Assembly: GCF_009708175.1 (NCBI RefSeq)
Contig: NZ_WMBB01000014.1
Coordinates: 1-64,000, forward strand
DNA length: 64,000 nt
Source: Nocardia aurantiaca
GTDB lineage: Bacteria > Actinomycetota > Actinomycetes > Mycobacteriales > Mycobacteriaceae
Direction of reading: 5' to 3'
Part shown: positions 16,021 to 24,930 of the stretch, one piece after another
Numbering within the stretch: the stretch's first letter is position 1
How the letters are laid out: the number at the start of each line of letters is the position of its first letter
Notes under the pieces: model-generated
What the model saw: only the letters and a program-made list of their open reading frames with translations
Told to the model about the DNA's origin: nothing
Database searches by the model: none
Translations under genes and position numbers: made by a program

Positions 16021-16745
16021 ACCGCGACGCCGACCAAATGTCCGATCACGTAGGTGGTGCTCATGGCGAGCGCCCCGCCCGCAAGCACTCGCACGGTCGC
16101 ACGAGCCACTGGCGCCTGACCGAGGCGTGCGCCGACCGCGCCGGTCAATGCCAGTGCAGCCAGCACCGCGCCCATGGTGAGCGGCACCCGAATCGCCTGC
16201 GGCGTCAGGATCGCCAGCAGCGGCAGCAGCGCGCCCAGCGTGAACGACAGCGCTGACGACAACGCCGCGTGCAGCGGATTTGTCAGTTCGTCCGGGTCGA
16301 TGCCGAGTTCGGCTTCGGCGTGCGCGGTGAACGCGTCCCGGGCCGTGAGTTCCTCCGCCACAGCCTGAGCCGTGGCCGCCGACAAGCCCTTCGCCCGATA
16401 GATCGCCGCCAGCTCGGCAAGTTCGGCTTCCGGCTGCTCTTCCAATTCGCGCCGCTCGACCTCGAGCAGCGCGCGCTCGCTATCCCGCTGAGTGCTCACC
16501 GATACGTACTCGCCCAAGGCCATCGAGACCGCGCCGGCCGCGAGTCCGGCCACGCCCGCTGTCAGGATCGCGGTGCTGTTGCTGGTGGCCGCGGCCACCC
16601 CGACCACGATGCCTGCCACGGAGACGATCCCGTCGTTGGCTCCCAATACGCCGGCACGCAACCAATTCAGGCGCGTCGCCACTCCGACCGCATGCGGCTC
16701 GATCGGCTGTGCGACCGCCACTGATCCACCGAAATCGTCCCTCAC
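16017..16745 (-). CDS. VIT1/CCC1-family iron/manganese transporter
   Basis: The 242-residue membrane protein belongs to the VIT1/CCC1 family. NWLRAGVLGANDGIVSVAGI forms the first helix with its conserved Asn-Asp. AGAVSMALGEYVSVSTQRD follows, with the conserved Met/Glu metal path and the start of the cytoplasmic helical metal-binding domain (EAELAELAAIYRAKGL, EAELGIDPDEL). Three C-terminal helices follow. It exports or sequesters Fe2+/Mn2+. The start is GTG 16745. It is monocistronic and overlaps the small ORF on the other strand by four bases. Confidence 0.9.
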   Translation of the reverse strand: MRDDFGGSVAVAQPIEPHAVGVATRLNWLRAGVLGANDGIVSVAGIVVGVAAATSNSTAILTAGVAGLAAGAVSMALGEYVSVSTQRDSERALLEVERRELEEQPEAELAELAAIYRAKGLSAATAQAVAEELTARDAFTAHAEAELGIDPDELTNPLHAALSSALSFTLGALLPLLAILTPQAIRVPLTMGAVLAALALTGAVGARLGQAPVARATVRVLAGGALAMSTTYVIGHLVGVAV

Positions 16746-17217
16746 CGGGGGAACGGTAATGCTTCATCTGGTTTCCCGCCAGCAAAGAGAGGCTCACCGA
16801 ATTTAGGTAATGCATTGCATACCAGTTATTTTCGGGCGGTTCGACAAGCCGGGGACTCGGAGGCCAGGAGGTGGCCGCACATTGGCCAGCGGCGCCGTTC
16901 ACCTCGCCGAGTAACCACGGTTCTCTGGTCAGCCGAGCCGTTGTTGTCCGAACAATGCACCGTGCGGTTGTCTTCGCGCCTCACGTTGTCGAACGCCGGT
17001 TTGTCAATCCCATCGCGGGGACACCGCCGCGCCCGCGAATACCACAAGCAAAGCTGCCGTGATCCTCATATCGGGAACCATTCGAATGCTCACAGTCCGC
17101 ACCCCGAACCCCCCGGTCCGTGTGTCGGCGGCGCAATCCCTCGGAGGGACGACGACCATGCATCGATGCAGGCAGGGCCGACAAGACCCGGTCAGCGATG
17201 CATGGTCGTCGACGGCA
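16746..17217. other. Intergenic with hairpin, no gene recognised
   Basis: About 470 bases between two minus-strand genes. The left end carries the promoter of the VIT gene. The right end holds the long inverted repeat at 17150-17211. No coding region could be supported. Confidence 0.4.
17150..17211. terminator. Perfect 16-bp inverted repeat after the hydrolase gene
   Basis: CGACGACCATGCATCG (17150-17165) and CGATGCATGGTCGTCG (17196-17211) are exact complements with a 30-base loop. The repeat ends 6 bases beyond the stop of the minus-strand hydrolase, so a terminator is likely. The long loop leaves a protein-binding role open. Confidence 0.5.
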
Positions 17218-18045
17218 TCAGTTGGCTTCGAGGATTTCGCGCAGGCGCTTGGCGAAGGCGTCGGGCTGTTCCATGAAGCCGCCGTGGCCGCCGGGAAAGA
17301 GGGTCGGCTCGATGCTCAACTCCGTGCCGAGGGCACGTGAGGTGTGGTCGCAGAACTTGTCGGCGGACTCGTCACCGATGCCGATAATGATCTTGGTTGG
17401 GGTGGCGCGGAGGGCGTCGAGGGAGGGCCGCCAGCCGGAGGTGGCGTGCAGCTCATGCCGGTAGAAGAAGTCATCGGAGGCGATGGACCCGGGGTCGCGC
17501 TCGCCGCCGAACATCTGCTGCAATACCTCCTCAGGCATGAACAGGCCGGTCATGGCGAAGAACTCGCGGACAGCGCCGAGCACGTCGCCGGTCTCGTAGA
17601 CCGCGATGATCTTTTCGGTCTGGGCGCGCAGCTCATCGCGATTGGGTAGCAGCTCCCGCAGCGGCGGCTCGTGCGCGATGAGCGTCGGGACGAGATCGGG
17701 CCGAGCGATGGCCAGTGCCAGACCGGTGATCGCGCCGCCGCTGGAACCGACCACGATGGCCGGGCCCTGGCCGACATGGGTGATGACGCGGGCCAGGTCA
17801 TCGGCGCGCAATTCCGGTGTCGAGTCCTTCTCGGTGTCATTGACCCGGCTGCGGCCGTGGCCGCGCGGGTCGCTGCACAGGACGGTGAAGTCGGGGGCGA
17901 GCAGTTCGGCCAGCGCACCGAACGGTCCGGAATCCATCGGGGCGCCGATCAGCGCGATCAGGGGCCCGCTACCGCGGACTTCGAAGTAGATGGTGCCGTC
18001 CGGCACCGCGACGGTTCCGGAAGTGACAGGCGCGGTCGAGGTCAT
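17218..18045 (-). CDS. Alpha/beta hydrolase
   Basis: The 275-residue hydrolase starts with TVAVPDGTIYFEVRGSGPL and has an oxyanion-loop region (LIGAPMD). The DPRGHGRS turn follows, then the nucleophile elbow GSSGGA and a C-terminal His in GGHGGF. With an acidic residue before it, this completes the Ser-Asp/Glu-His triad. The substrate is unknown; such proteins are often esterases or act on antibiotics or lactones. A second protein of the same subfamily lies at 19611-20459. It is likely monocistronic, with the inverted repeat at 17150-17211 downstream. Confidence 0.85.
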   Translation of the reverse strand: MTSTAPVTSGTVAVPDGTIYFEVRGSGPLIALIGAPMDSGPFGALAELLAPDFTVLCSDPRGHGRSRVNDTEKDSTPELRADDLARVITHVGQGPAIVVGSSGGAITGLALAIARPDLVPTLIAHEPPLRELLPNRDELRAQTEKIIAVYETGDVLGAVREFFAMTGLFMPEEVLQQMFGGERDPGSIASDDFFYRHELHATSGWRPSLDALRATPTKIIIGIGDESADKFCDHTSRALGTELSIEPTLFPGGHGGFMEQPDAFAKRLREILEAN

Positions 18046-18169
18046 GGTTGCTCCAAGTGGGCTCGATACATGGACACCAGCTACGACGGTACGACCGCAC
18101 CGATTTCATCGCTCCGCGAATGGAAAAGCCGCGTCCGGTGGAACTCAGCCGACCTGACGGCCTTCGGGC

Positions 18170-18360
18170 AGAGCGCATGGCCATGCCCTCGGCCATGCCC
18201 GTCGGGCGCACGCCGAGCGCCTGGTTCACGCGGGCGCGCTGGTTCTCCCAGGCGATGGCGATCGCCAGCTCGGTCAGTTCCTTCAGGTGCGGGTCCAGTC
18301 GGTTCGAGAACAGCAGCATGGTCTCGCAGAACATGGTGCTGACCAGCAGCTGCGGGCGCC
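18170..18360 (-). pseudogene. Unidentified gene fragment upstream of the hydrolase
   Basis: The minus strand reads LLVSTMFCETMLLFSNRLDP, then LKELTELAIAIAWENQRARV and NQALGVRPTGMAEGMA with host-like codon use, but the frame has no good start. It then decays into Ser/Arg-rich sequence toward the hydrolase promoter. The 380-base gap contains nothing else. I cannot assign a family; it may be the helical end of a lost regulator. Confidence 0.3.
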
Positions 18361-18423
18361 TGTGAGTTCATCCTCGGTCGAAAACGAGACGCGCGGTCCT
18401 GGTCGGCCGTCCGCTGATCGGTA

Positions 18424-18915
18424 TCAGCCGACCGCGTATCCGTCCTCCAGATAGACGGCGACGCCTTCGATCTTGGCCCGGCGAGCCATAGCCACGCGCC
18501 TGGCCAGCACACCCGGCAGCAGCCGCCCCGCCGCCTCGGTGTCGCACCACGCCCAGCTCCGAAGTTCTTCCGCCGGAAGGGTTATCGACGCGACCTGATC
18601 CGCGTCGAGCAGTCCGCCGTCGTACACCACCATCACCCCATCATTGGGATACCGGCCGGCGGGCACCCAGTCGACCACCAGCAGCCGCCCCAGCGGCAGG
18701 CTCAGTCCCAACTCCTCTCGTATCTCCCGAACCGCTCCGCGGTACGGCGATTCGTCAGCTTCGACGACCCCACCGGGCAGCTCCCAGTGCGGCTTGTACG
18801 TCGGTTCGACCAACAGCACCCGATCGCGCTCGTCCACGAACAACGCTCCCGCGCCCATGCGCTTGCGGGGCAGGCCCAAGGCATATTCGTTTGGTTCAGA
18901 ACCCATGCGGCACAA
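18424..18915 (-). CDS. NUDIX hydrolase
   Basis: The 163-residue protein carries a full NUDIX box. GGVVEADESPYRGAVREI and REELGL together match GX5EX7REUXEEXGU at about residues 47-69, where Mg2+ and the diphosphate are bound. It should hydrolyse a nucleoside diphosphate linked to some moiety; the exact substrate (oxidised nucleotides, NADH, ADP-ribose) cannot be told. Two ATG starts are possible, at 18915 and 18906; the second gives MGSEPNEYALG. It is monocistronic. Confidence 0.9.
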   Translation of the reverse strand: MCRMGSEPNEYALGLPRKRMGAGALFVDERDRVLLVEPTYKPHWELPGGVVEADESPYRGAVREIREELGLSLPLGRLLVVDWVPAGRYPNDGVMVVYDGGLLDADQVASITLPAEELRSWAWCDTEAAGRLLPGVLARRVAMARRAKIEGVAVYLEDGYAVG

Positions 18916-18995
18916 CAGTATCCGTCGTGCGACCGCCTCCGACGATCTCGATCCGGGTTGGCGGATACCGCAAACCTATGTAGATTAGTTTTTAG

Positions 18996-19010
18996 CCTAA
19001 TGATATTAGG
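18996..19010. promoter_or_regulatory. CCTAAT-GAT-ATTAGG operator upstream of TetR gene
   Basis: CCTAAT (18996-19001) and ATTAGG (19005-19010) form a perfect dyad just upstream of the GGGAGGAG ribosome binding site of the TetR gene. A further ATTAG half-site lies at 18984-18988. Its position makes it the likely autoregulatory operator of that TetR operon. Confidence 0.6.
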
Positions 19011-19023
19011 GAGGAGTGGGATC

Positions 19024-19614
19024 ATGTCGCCCCGAGCAGGTCTGACCGCCGAGCGGATAACGCAGGCGGCTGCCGAACTGGCCGATGACATCGGGTTCGA
19101 CAACGTCACGCTGACCGCGGTGGCGAAGAAGTTCGGCGTCAAGGACCCGAGCCTCTACTCACATGTGCGGAACCTGCAGGATCTGCGCACGCGCGTCGCG
19201 CTGCTGGGCGCGCTCGAGATGACCGATCGCATCGGCATCGCGGTGGCGGGCCGGGCGGGCAGGGATGCGCTCGTCGCGTTCGCCAATGCCTATCGCGACT
19301 TCGCCCGCGAGCATCCCGGGCGCTACGCCGCCACCCAGAGCAAGCTCGATATCGAGGCGATCGCCAACGCGCCCGGAGCCATTCGCAGTGTCCAGCTGAC
19401 CGAGGCCCTGCTGCGCGGATACGACCTCGACGGCACGGAACTCATCGATGCCGGACGCCTGCTGCGCAGCACCTTTCACGGTTACGCGACCCTCGAGACC
19501 GGGGGCGGCTTCAACCATTCCCGAGAGACCGACGACTCCTGGGCACGCATTCTCGAAGCCCTGCACCTGCTGCTGACTCAGTGGCCGAAGTCGAAAGAGG
19601 AGACCCCGCAATGA
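19024..19614 (+). CDS. TetR-family regulator with WHG-type C-terminal domain
   Basis: The 196-residue regulator has an N-terminal HTH (LTAERITQAAAELADDIGFD, then VTLTAVAKKFGVKDPSLYSHV). The ligand domain includes GRDALVAFANAYRDFAREHPG and LLRSTFHGYATLETGGGF, typical of the TetR_C_33/WHG group. The ATG at 19024 follows GGGAGGAG. Its stop overlaps the start of the hydrolase at 19611 (ATGA), so the two are co-translated, and it probably controls this operon through the dyad at 18996-19010. The likely effector is a substrate or product of the hydrolase. Confidence 0.9.
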   Translation: MSPRAGLTAERITQAAAELADDIGFDNVTLTAVAKKFGVKDPSLYSHVRNLQDLRTRVALLGALEMTDRIGIAVAGRAGRDALVAFANAYRDFAREHPGRYAATQSKLDIEAIANAPGAIRSVQLTEALLRGYDLDGTELIDAGRLLRSTFHGYATLETGGGFNHSRETDDSWARILEALHLLLTQWPKSKEETPQ

Positions 19615-20459
19615 GATCCGAGATGTTGCGTGTACCCGGCGCGACCCTCTACTACGAAGTCCGCGGTACCGGACCGCTGGTGCTGTTCCTGCCCGGCGGT
19701 GGAGGCGACGCGGCTTCGGTCGATCCGATCGCCGAGGTACTCACGGACCGATTCACTGTGGTATCGCTCGATCCGCGCGGATACTCACGCAGCGTGCTCG
19801 ACGGACCGCAGCAGACCCAGCGGGTCGAGGTACAGAGCGATGACGCGTTCCGATTGCTGAACCAGCTCACCGACGAGCCCGCGTTCGTCGTCGGCGCCAG
19901 CGCGGGTGCGATCGTCGGCCTCGACCTGCTGGCGCGGCATCCGGGCCGGGTGAGACTCCTGGTCGCCCACGAACCACCGTGTTTCGCAGTACTTCCCGAT
20001 GCCGAAGAACAGCGCGCCATGATAGAGGAGGTCTACACGCTGTTCCGCACCGAGGGCCCGGCCGCGGCGGGCGCGCGCTTCGTGGCCGGTATCGGCAATG
20101 CGATGAAGCCGTCTCCCGCGCCAACCGAGCTGCCGCCGCGGGCCGCGGAGATGTGGGCGCGGCTGGCGGCCAACGGTCCGCTCATGCTGGAGTACGAGCT
20201 GCGGGAATTCACCTCGTACATTCCCGATTACGAGGCGCTGGCCCCGTCGGCCGACCGGATGGTCCTGGCGGTCGGCCGACAGACCAGGGGTTGCCTGCCG
20301 TACCGCCCCGCGGTCGAGATCGCTCACCGGATCGGCCTCGAGGTCACCGAGTTCCCGGGAGCCCACAATGGAATGCGCACCGAAGCACCCGAATTCGCCG
20401 CGCAACTGACCGACATTCTGACCGCTCACCTGCGGGTCGGAGAGGCCGGCCGCTGTTAG
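19611..20459 (+). CDS. Alpha/beta hydrolase, co-translated with TetR regulator
   Basis: The 282-residue protein begins MRSEMLRVPGATLYYEVRGT and shows an HG-like oxyanion loop (FLPGGGGD). The nucleophile elbow GASAGA and a final His in GAHNGM follow. It is a paralogue of the hydrolase at 17218-18045. The four-base overlap with the TetR gene and 9-base spacing to the glyoxalase gene suggest a three-gene operon for detoxification of some ester or lactone compound. The substrate is unknown. Confidence 0.85.
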   Translation: MRSEMLRVPGATLYYEVRGTGPLVLFLPGGGGDAASVDPIAEVLTDRFTVVSLDPRGYSRSVLDGPQQTQRVEVQSDDAFRLLNQLTDEPAFVVGASAGAIVGLDLLARHPGRVRLLVAHEPPCFAVLPDAEEQRAMIEEVYTLFRTEGPAAAGARFVAGIGNAMKPSPAPTELPPRAAEMWARLAANGPLMLEYELREFTSYIPDYEALAPSADRMVLAVGRQTRGCLPYRPAVEIAHRIGLEVTEFPGAHNGMRTEAPEFAAQLTDILTAHLRVGEAGRC

Positions 20460-20468
20460 CGTCAGCGC

Positions 20469-20828
20469 ATGATCGCTGGCGCGCACACCATCCTGTATGC
20501 CGAGGACGCCGAGGCGGCACGGGCCTTCTTCCGCGACACCCTCGGCCTCGCCTACGTCGACGCCAATGACGGGTGGCTGATCTTCAAGTCGCCGCCCGCC
20601 GAGCTCGCAGTCCATCCGGCCGCCGTCCCCGACAGCGGTCGCACCGAGCTGTACCTCATGTGCGACGACCTCGCCGCCACCATGGACGACTTGCACTCGC
20701 AGGGCATCGAGTTCACCTCCGAGGTCATTACTGCGGGCTGGGGCCTGCTCACCATGCTGAAGGTGCCCGGCGCCGGGGAGATCGGGCTCTATCAGCCCCG
20801 CCACGCCACCGCCTGCGATCTGGCCTGA
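20469..20828 (+). CDS. Glyoxalase/VOC superfamily protein
   Basis: The 119-residue protein has the beta-alpha-beta-beta-beta repeats of the vicinal oxygen chelate fold: HTILYAEDAEAARAFFRDTL in the first half, ELYLMCDDLAATMDDLHSQG and the final GEIGLYQPRH in the second. The metal ligands of true glyoxalases are only partly visible (His6, the Glu of GEIGLY), so it could be an enzyme or a drug-binding protein. It follows the hydrolase by nine bases and is likely co-transcribed. Confidence 0.8.
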   Translation: MIAGAHTILYAEDAEAARAFFRDTLGLAYVDANDGWLIFKSPPAELAVHPAAVPDSGRTELYLMCDDLAATMDDLHSQGIEFTSEVITAGWGLLTMLKVPGAGEIGLYQPRHATACDLA

Positions 20829-21007
20829 TTCCGCATCGGATGCTCTGCGGCCGTTTGCTTTTCGTGACAGCCCGAACCGATGGCAGCACCTGGCCCGGAC
20901 ACGAAGGGGCAGACATGACTCTGGTGAGGAGCGGGACCGGGGTCGTCGGCGCGGAGCTCACGCAGGCGCGGCCCCGCGTGATCGAATCCGATTGGCGGGA
21001 TCGAGGT

Positions 21008-21880
21008 TCAGGCGCGCAGAAGGTCGATGAGTTTGGTTTCGGACAGGTCGCCGTGGCCTGATGCCACCAGCCGCTCGAAGATCTGTTCCGCTGTGTGGCC
21101 GAGGGCGGCGGGAGTACCGACCGCGTCGGCCAATTCGACGCCGATTCGGGTGTCCTTCAAGCGCAGCGCGGCCGTGAAGGCGATATCGCGATCATGGACG
21201 CCGGCAAGCATTTCGGTGCACATACGGACCACGGTCGGGCTCGCCGCGCCGCCCCTCGACAAAGTGTCCGCGACGACATCCAGGTCGAGCCCGGCGAGTT
21301 CGGCTGTGCGCAGCGCCTCGGCGGTCGCGGCGATTTGAATGGAGCCCAGCAGATTCTGGATGAGCTTGAAGCTCGTGCCCGCGCCGACCTCGCCGAAGCG
21401 GACGACGGCGGTGCACAGCGGTTCCAGCAGCGGGCGGGCTGCGTCGAGATGGGCGCTGTCCGCGCCGACGAAAAGCGTCAATCGCCCGGCGACCGCCGCG
21501 TCAGGGAGCCCGGTCACCGGCGAGTCGAGGTAGCGGAGACCGTGCGCGGCAGCGTGTTTCGCCAGTTCCAGCACCCAGGGCCGGGAGATCGTCGAGAACT
21601 CCACCGCGAATGCGTTCGAGTCGTACTCCCCCGCCAGTGCGCCGTCCGCGCCCAGCCAGACCGCCCGCGAGGCGTTGTCGTCGGCCACCATCGCGAATAT
21701 CGCTTCGGCGTCCCGTACAGCTTCGCGAGGTGTCGCCGCGACTGTCGCGCCCTGGGCAACGAGTGCGGTCGCTTTGCCCGGAGTCCGATTGAATACGGTC
21801 ACTTCGTGCCCAGCGGCCACCATTCGCGCTGCCATGCCCGCACCCATTCGGCCCACACCCAGAAACGCGATCCTCGTCAC
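21008..21880 (-). CDS. 3-hydroxyisobutyrate dehydrogenase-like NAD(P)-dependent reductase
   Basis: The protein (about 290 residues from GTG 21880) has the beta-hydroxyacid dehydrogenase layout. The dinucleotide motif FLGVGRMGAGMAARM is at the very N-terminus and NRTPGKA follows, suggesting NADP. DSPVTGLPDAAVAGRLTLFV is the substrate site, and GTSFKLIQNLLG contains the catalytic Lys. The C-terminal all-helical domain includes KDTRIGVELADAVG. An upstream ATG (21943) would add 21 residues before the Rossmann strand, so I prefer the GTG. It may act in valine or glyoxylate metabolism or on imines; the specificity is unknown. It is monocistronic. Confidence 0.85.
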   Translation of the reverse strand: MTRIAFLGVGRMGAGMAARMVAAGHEVTVFNRTPGKATALVAQGATVAATPREAVRDAEAIFAMVADDNASRAVWLGADGALAGEYDSNAFAVEFSTISRPWVLELAKHAAAHGLRYLDSPVTGLPDAAVAGRLTLFVGADSAHLDAARPLLEPLCTAVVRFGEVGAGTSFKLIQNLLGSIQIAATAEALRTAELAGLDLDVVADTLSRGGAASPTVVRMCTEMLAGVHDRDIAFTAALRLKDTRIGVELADAVGTPAALGHTAEQIFERLVASGHGDLSETKLIDLLRA

Positions 21881-22121
21881 CCGCCGAACCCTACCGAGCC
21901 CGGATCGGTCCGGGGAAACTGATTTCGGTTCAAGCTCCGGCATGGCTGCCGCAGATGAGACAGCCGTCGAGGGCCGGAGTCCGCAATGACGAATCGGCCA
22001 GCAGGATCCGCGGCTGGGCGAGCGGCCAGGTCAGTGCCCGACCGTCTCCCAGCCTCACACGGAGCATTACGGTCGCGCGATCCAATCCCAAGGCGCTTGA
22101 ACCCCGGACCCGCCGCCACGG

Positions 22122-23375
22122 TCAGTCCGAATTCGGCAGCAGTACGGTTGCGCCATACCAGTGGCAGACCAGCAGCGCCAGCTCGACGTCCAACCGGTCG
22201 TCGGTGATCGGCCGCCCGCGTCGCGAAAGTGCCCGCCCGACCCGGTATTTGACCGAATTGGAATGGAGATCGAGCTCCGCGGCAGCCGCCTTGTAGCTGG
22301 ATCCGGTGCGCAGGAACACTCGCAGCGTCTCGCGCAGCCGGGCATCGTTCTCGTTGTCGGCGGCCAATTCGCCGAGCACCTCGCTCACCCATTCGCCAAC
22401 TTCCGCGCGGGCGCCGCCCAGCAGCGCCGCGGTCGATAGCCCCGGATCGCTCGCGGCGATGATCCTCGGTTCGACGTCCCCGCGCGTGAGCGAGACCGAG
22501 CGTGCGCGCAGCGCATGCCGATGGGACCGGCGGAAGCCTGATATCCCCTGGCCCATGATGCCGATCGCGAGACGCGGTGCGTCCGGCCGCTTGCTCGCGA
22601 AATCACGGACCTTGGCCACCGCATCGGACTGCTCGGACCGATATGGCAGCCAGGCCCATGCGCTCGTCCGGTCGGCGGCCCCGAACAGCGGCGCGGCGGC
22701 GGTGCCGACCGCCTCGGCCAGCTCACGGACGAAGCGTCGCAGCCGGGTCAGGTCGTCGCTACTGGCGCCGGTGTCGGGATACCAGAGGATCAGCGCCAGG
22801 TGATGCCAACGCAGCGGGTAGCGGATGGATTCGGTCGCGGCATCGATATCGACCGGCTTACTCCCGGACAGCACCTCGCGCACGAGCAGCGCGTGGGCGC
22901 TGTTCCGGTTCTCCAGCCACTGCTCACGCTCGGTCTCGTACACCGCGACGACCTGCATGGTGATCCAGTCGATGTACTCGAACAGCGCGGTGGTGATCGC
23001 CTCCGCGACCTTGACACCGTCGGCGGGCGCGATAGCGCTGGCCTCCAATTCGGTGAAAACCAGCTCGGTCATCCGCCGATGGCCGACCCGATAGGCACGC
23101 ACCAGGGCCTTGACCGGAACTCCATGCTGGGCAAGACGTCTGGCGTATTCGATGGCCGCCGTGGGCGCGTTGATCCGTGCGACGGGTATGTCATGCTGCA
23201 GCGCGTGCAGGATGGTGTCGACATTGCCTTCCACGCTGGCGCCCAGCAGCTCGACGGTGCGGGCGTCGCTCCGCAATTCGGGAATATCGTCCTCGAGACA
23301 GCGCCGAAGGATCGCGGCGATATCCGTCACCCGCTCGTTCATGCGGGCGGCGATCCCCGCGACGTAGCGGCCCAC
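22122..23375 (-). CDS. PucR/CdaR-family transcriptional regulator
   Basis: The 417-residue protein shows the family's layout: an N-terminal helical RsbRD-like domain (about 1-170, ERVTDIAAILRRCLEDDIPEL), a central GGDEF-like degenerate domain and a C-terminal PucR HTH. The HTH region reads LRETLRVFLRTGSSYKAAAA, then ELDLHSNSVKYRVGRALSRR. PucR proteins control purine, amino acid or sugar-acid catabolism in actinobacteria. The target here is unknown. ATG 23375 or the internal ATG at 23342 could be the start. The neighbouring minus-strand AMP-binding gene is decayed, so a former target may be lost. Confidence 0.9.
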   Translation of the reverse strand: MGRYVAGIAARMNERVTDIAAILRRCLEDDIPELRSDARTVELLGASVEGNVDTILHALQHDIPVARINAPTAAIEYARRLAQHGVPVKALVRAYRVGHRRMTELVFTELEASAIAPADGVKVAEAITTALFEYIDWITMQVVAVYETEREQWLENRNSAHALLVREVLSGSKPVDIDAATESIRYPLRWHHLALILWYPDTGASSDDLTRLRRFVRELAEAVGTAAAPLFGAADRTSAWAWLPYRSEQSDAVAKVRDFASKRPDAPRLAIGIMGQGISGFRRSHRHALRARSVSLTRGDVEPRIIAASDPGLSTAALLGGARAEVGEWVSEVLGELAADNENDARLRETLRVFLRTGSSYKAAAAELDLHSNSVKYRVGRALSRRGRPITDDRLDVELALLVCHWYGATVLLPNSD

Positions 23376-23599
23376 ATCGACATCACCGCCGCGACGAAAA
23401 GTCGTCGCTCCTCAACGGTAGTTACTGCGGCGTTGCCACGCGGGAAATTGCCAACTTGTGCTCCGGGGACAACGCCGGCGGCGAACTTCGTCGATCACAT
23501 CGACCGGCTGCGTCCCGCGTCGCTGTCGTCGCAGCTCAGCGATCACCGTATCGAACGGCCATTTTCGGCTAGGGTCCAGGCGTCCGGGCCCATCACTGG

Positions 23600-24602
23600 C
23601 TGCATACCGACATACGGATCCGACATTGCCACGATGTGGACTCCTCCGGATCGGCGGTTCGAATCAGCCGGCTCGGCAGAAATATTCCGACGGTGTCCAT
23701 CGTCCGGGTGACGATGAGCGGCGTGCTCGCACCGGAACTTCGGAAACATAGCCGTCGACGATCGGAATTCCGTAGCGGCGTTCGAATTTGGTCAGCAGCT
23801 CGACGTCGGCTGAAGCCGCGCCGCAGATGGCGAATCGTACGGATGCGGTGTTCGGCCGGATTTCGGCGGGCAGATCCGACAGCAGTGCATATGTGGTCGG
23901 GACAGCGGAGATGTAAGTGGCACGACTCCGCTCGATCCGGTCGAAGAACGTCTTCGGGCTGAAGGCCACGGTGGCGCGGCCATCGGCGAGCAATGGCGAC
24001 AACGTGCCGACAACAATGCTGTTGACGTGGGACAGCGGCAGATTCAGCAGACTGTGGTCGGCCGCGGTGAGTTCGAATGCCTCGATCACCATTGAGCACA
24101 TGGCGTCGAGGTTGGCGTGGTCGACCGTCACGCTGTGGAGTTTGCCCAGGGCGCCGTTGGTGCGCAGGAGCAGCGCCAGTGTGTCGTTGCGGGGCCGTGC
24201 GGGTTCGGCGACATCGGGGTCCGCGGTGGCGAGATCGTCGGCTGGTATGACGACGTGGACCGCAGCGTCGGGGGTGGGGCGCGGCGCGGCGATCAGGACC
24301 TTGGCGCCCGTAGTGGTCAGCTGATGGTCGGCTTCTGCGGCGGTCAGCCACGGATCGATAGGGGTGACCGTGGCTCCCACACGCCAGATAGCGAACAGGG
24401 CTACGACATAAGCGGCAGTGTTGGGCAACATGATCGCAACCACGTCGCCGCTCGAGACTCCCGCGGCGCGCAGGGTAGCCGCGGCGCGCCGCACGGCGTC
24501 GAGGAATCCTGCGTTGTTCAGGTCGGTGCTGTCGTCGGCGACGGCGGCCGCGTCCGGTGCGGCAGCCGCACGACGGTCCGGGAGAGTCGAAAGAAGGTTC
24601 AT
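23600..24602 (-). pseudogene. Decayed AMP-binding acyl-CoA synthetase
   Basis: The first 290 codons read like the N-domain of an acyl-CoA synthetase: GDVVAIMLPNTAAYVVALFA, NLPLSHVNSIVVG, FDRIERSRATYISAVPT and GIPIVDGY. The phosphate loop, normally TSGTTGKPKG, reads RTNGALGKLHSV, which lacks key Ser/Thr and Lys positions. The GYGLSE motif is damaged, and sequence like DTVGIFLPSRLIRTADP continues in another frame near 23650. The adenylate-forming C-domain is absent. I consider it a pseudogene. The alternative is a truncated non-catalytic homologue, which the frameshift makes less likely. Confidence 0.75.
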
Positions 24603-24930
24603 CAGCGGTCCTCAGAACGGGTACGGGGAATGACGACAACGGTAGAAATCAGGCCGCCGCTGGACACCGTCGTGCATCAACGAAATTCCCCGCAGGCATT
24701 GTCACAGGAGGACAATTCCGACCTCACATGCGACGCCGCAGTAACCGGGATGTAACTATCGCCTCCGGCACTTCCTCGCTTCCCCATGATTCGAGCCAGG
24801 TGCGAGAGTTGATGGCGTGACCATCGACAGGGGCATGAGGTGCAGTTGACCCCCTCGGTCGAGTGAGTCGAGCGCACAACTTTGTCGTGATCCGCGCGCG
24901 ATCGACTGCCGAACCCATGAGCAATCCGAC
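24603..24930. other. Intergenic, no gene recognised
   Basis: About 330 bases upstream of the decayed synthetase and downstream of the DUF308 gene. No gene or clear dyad was seen. Confidence 0.4.
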
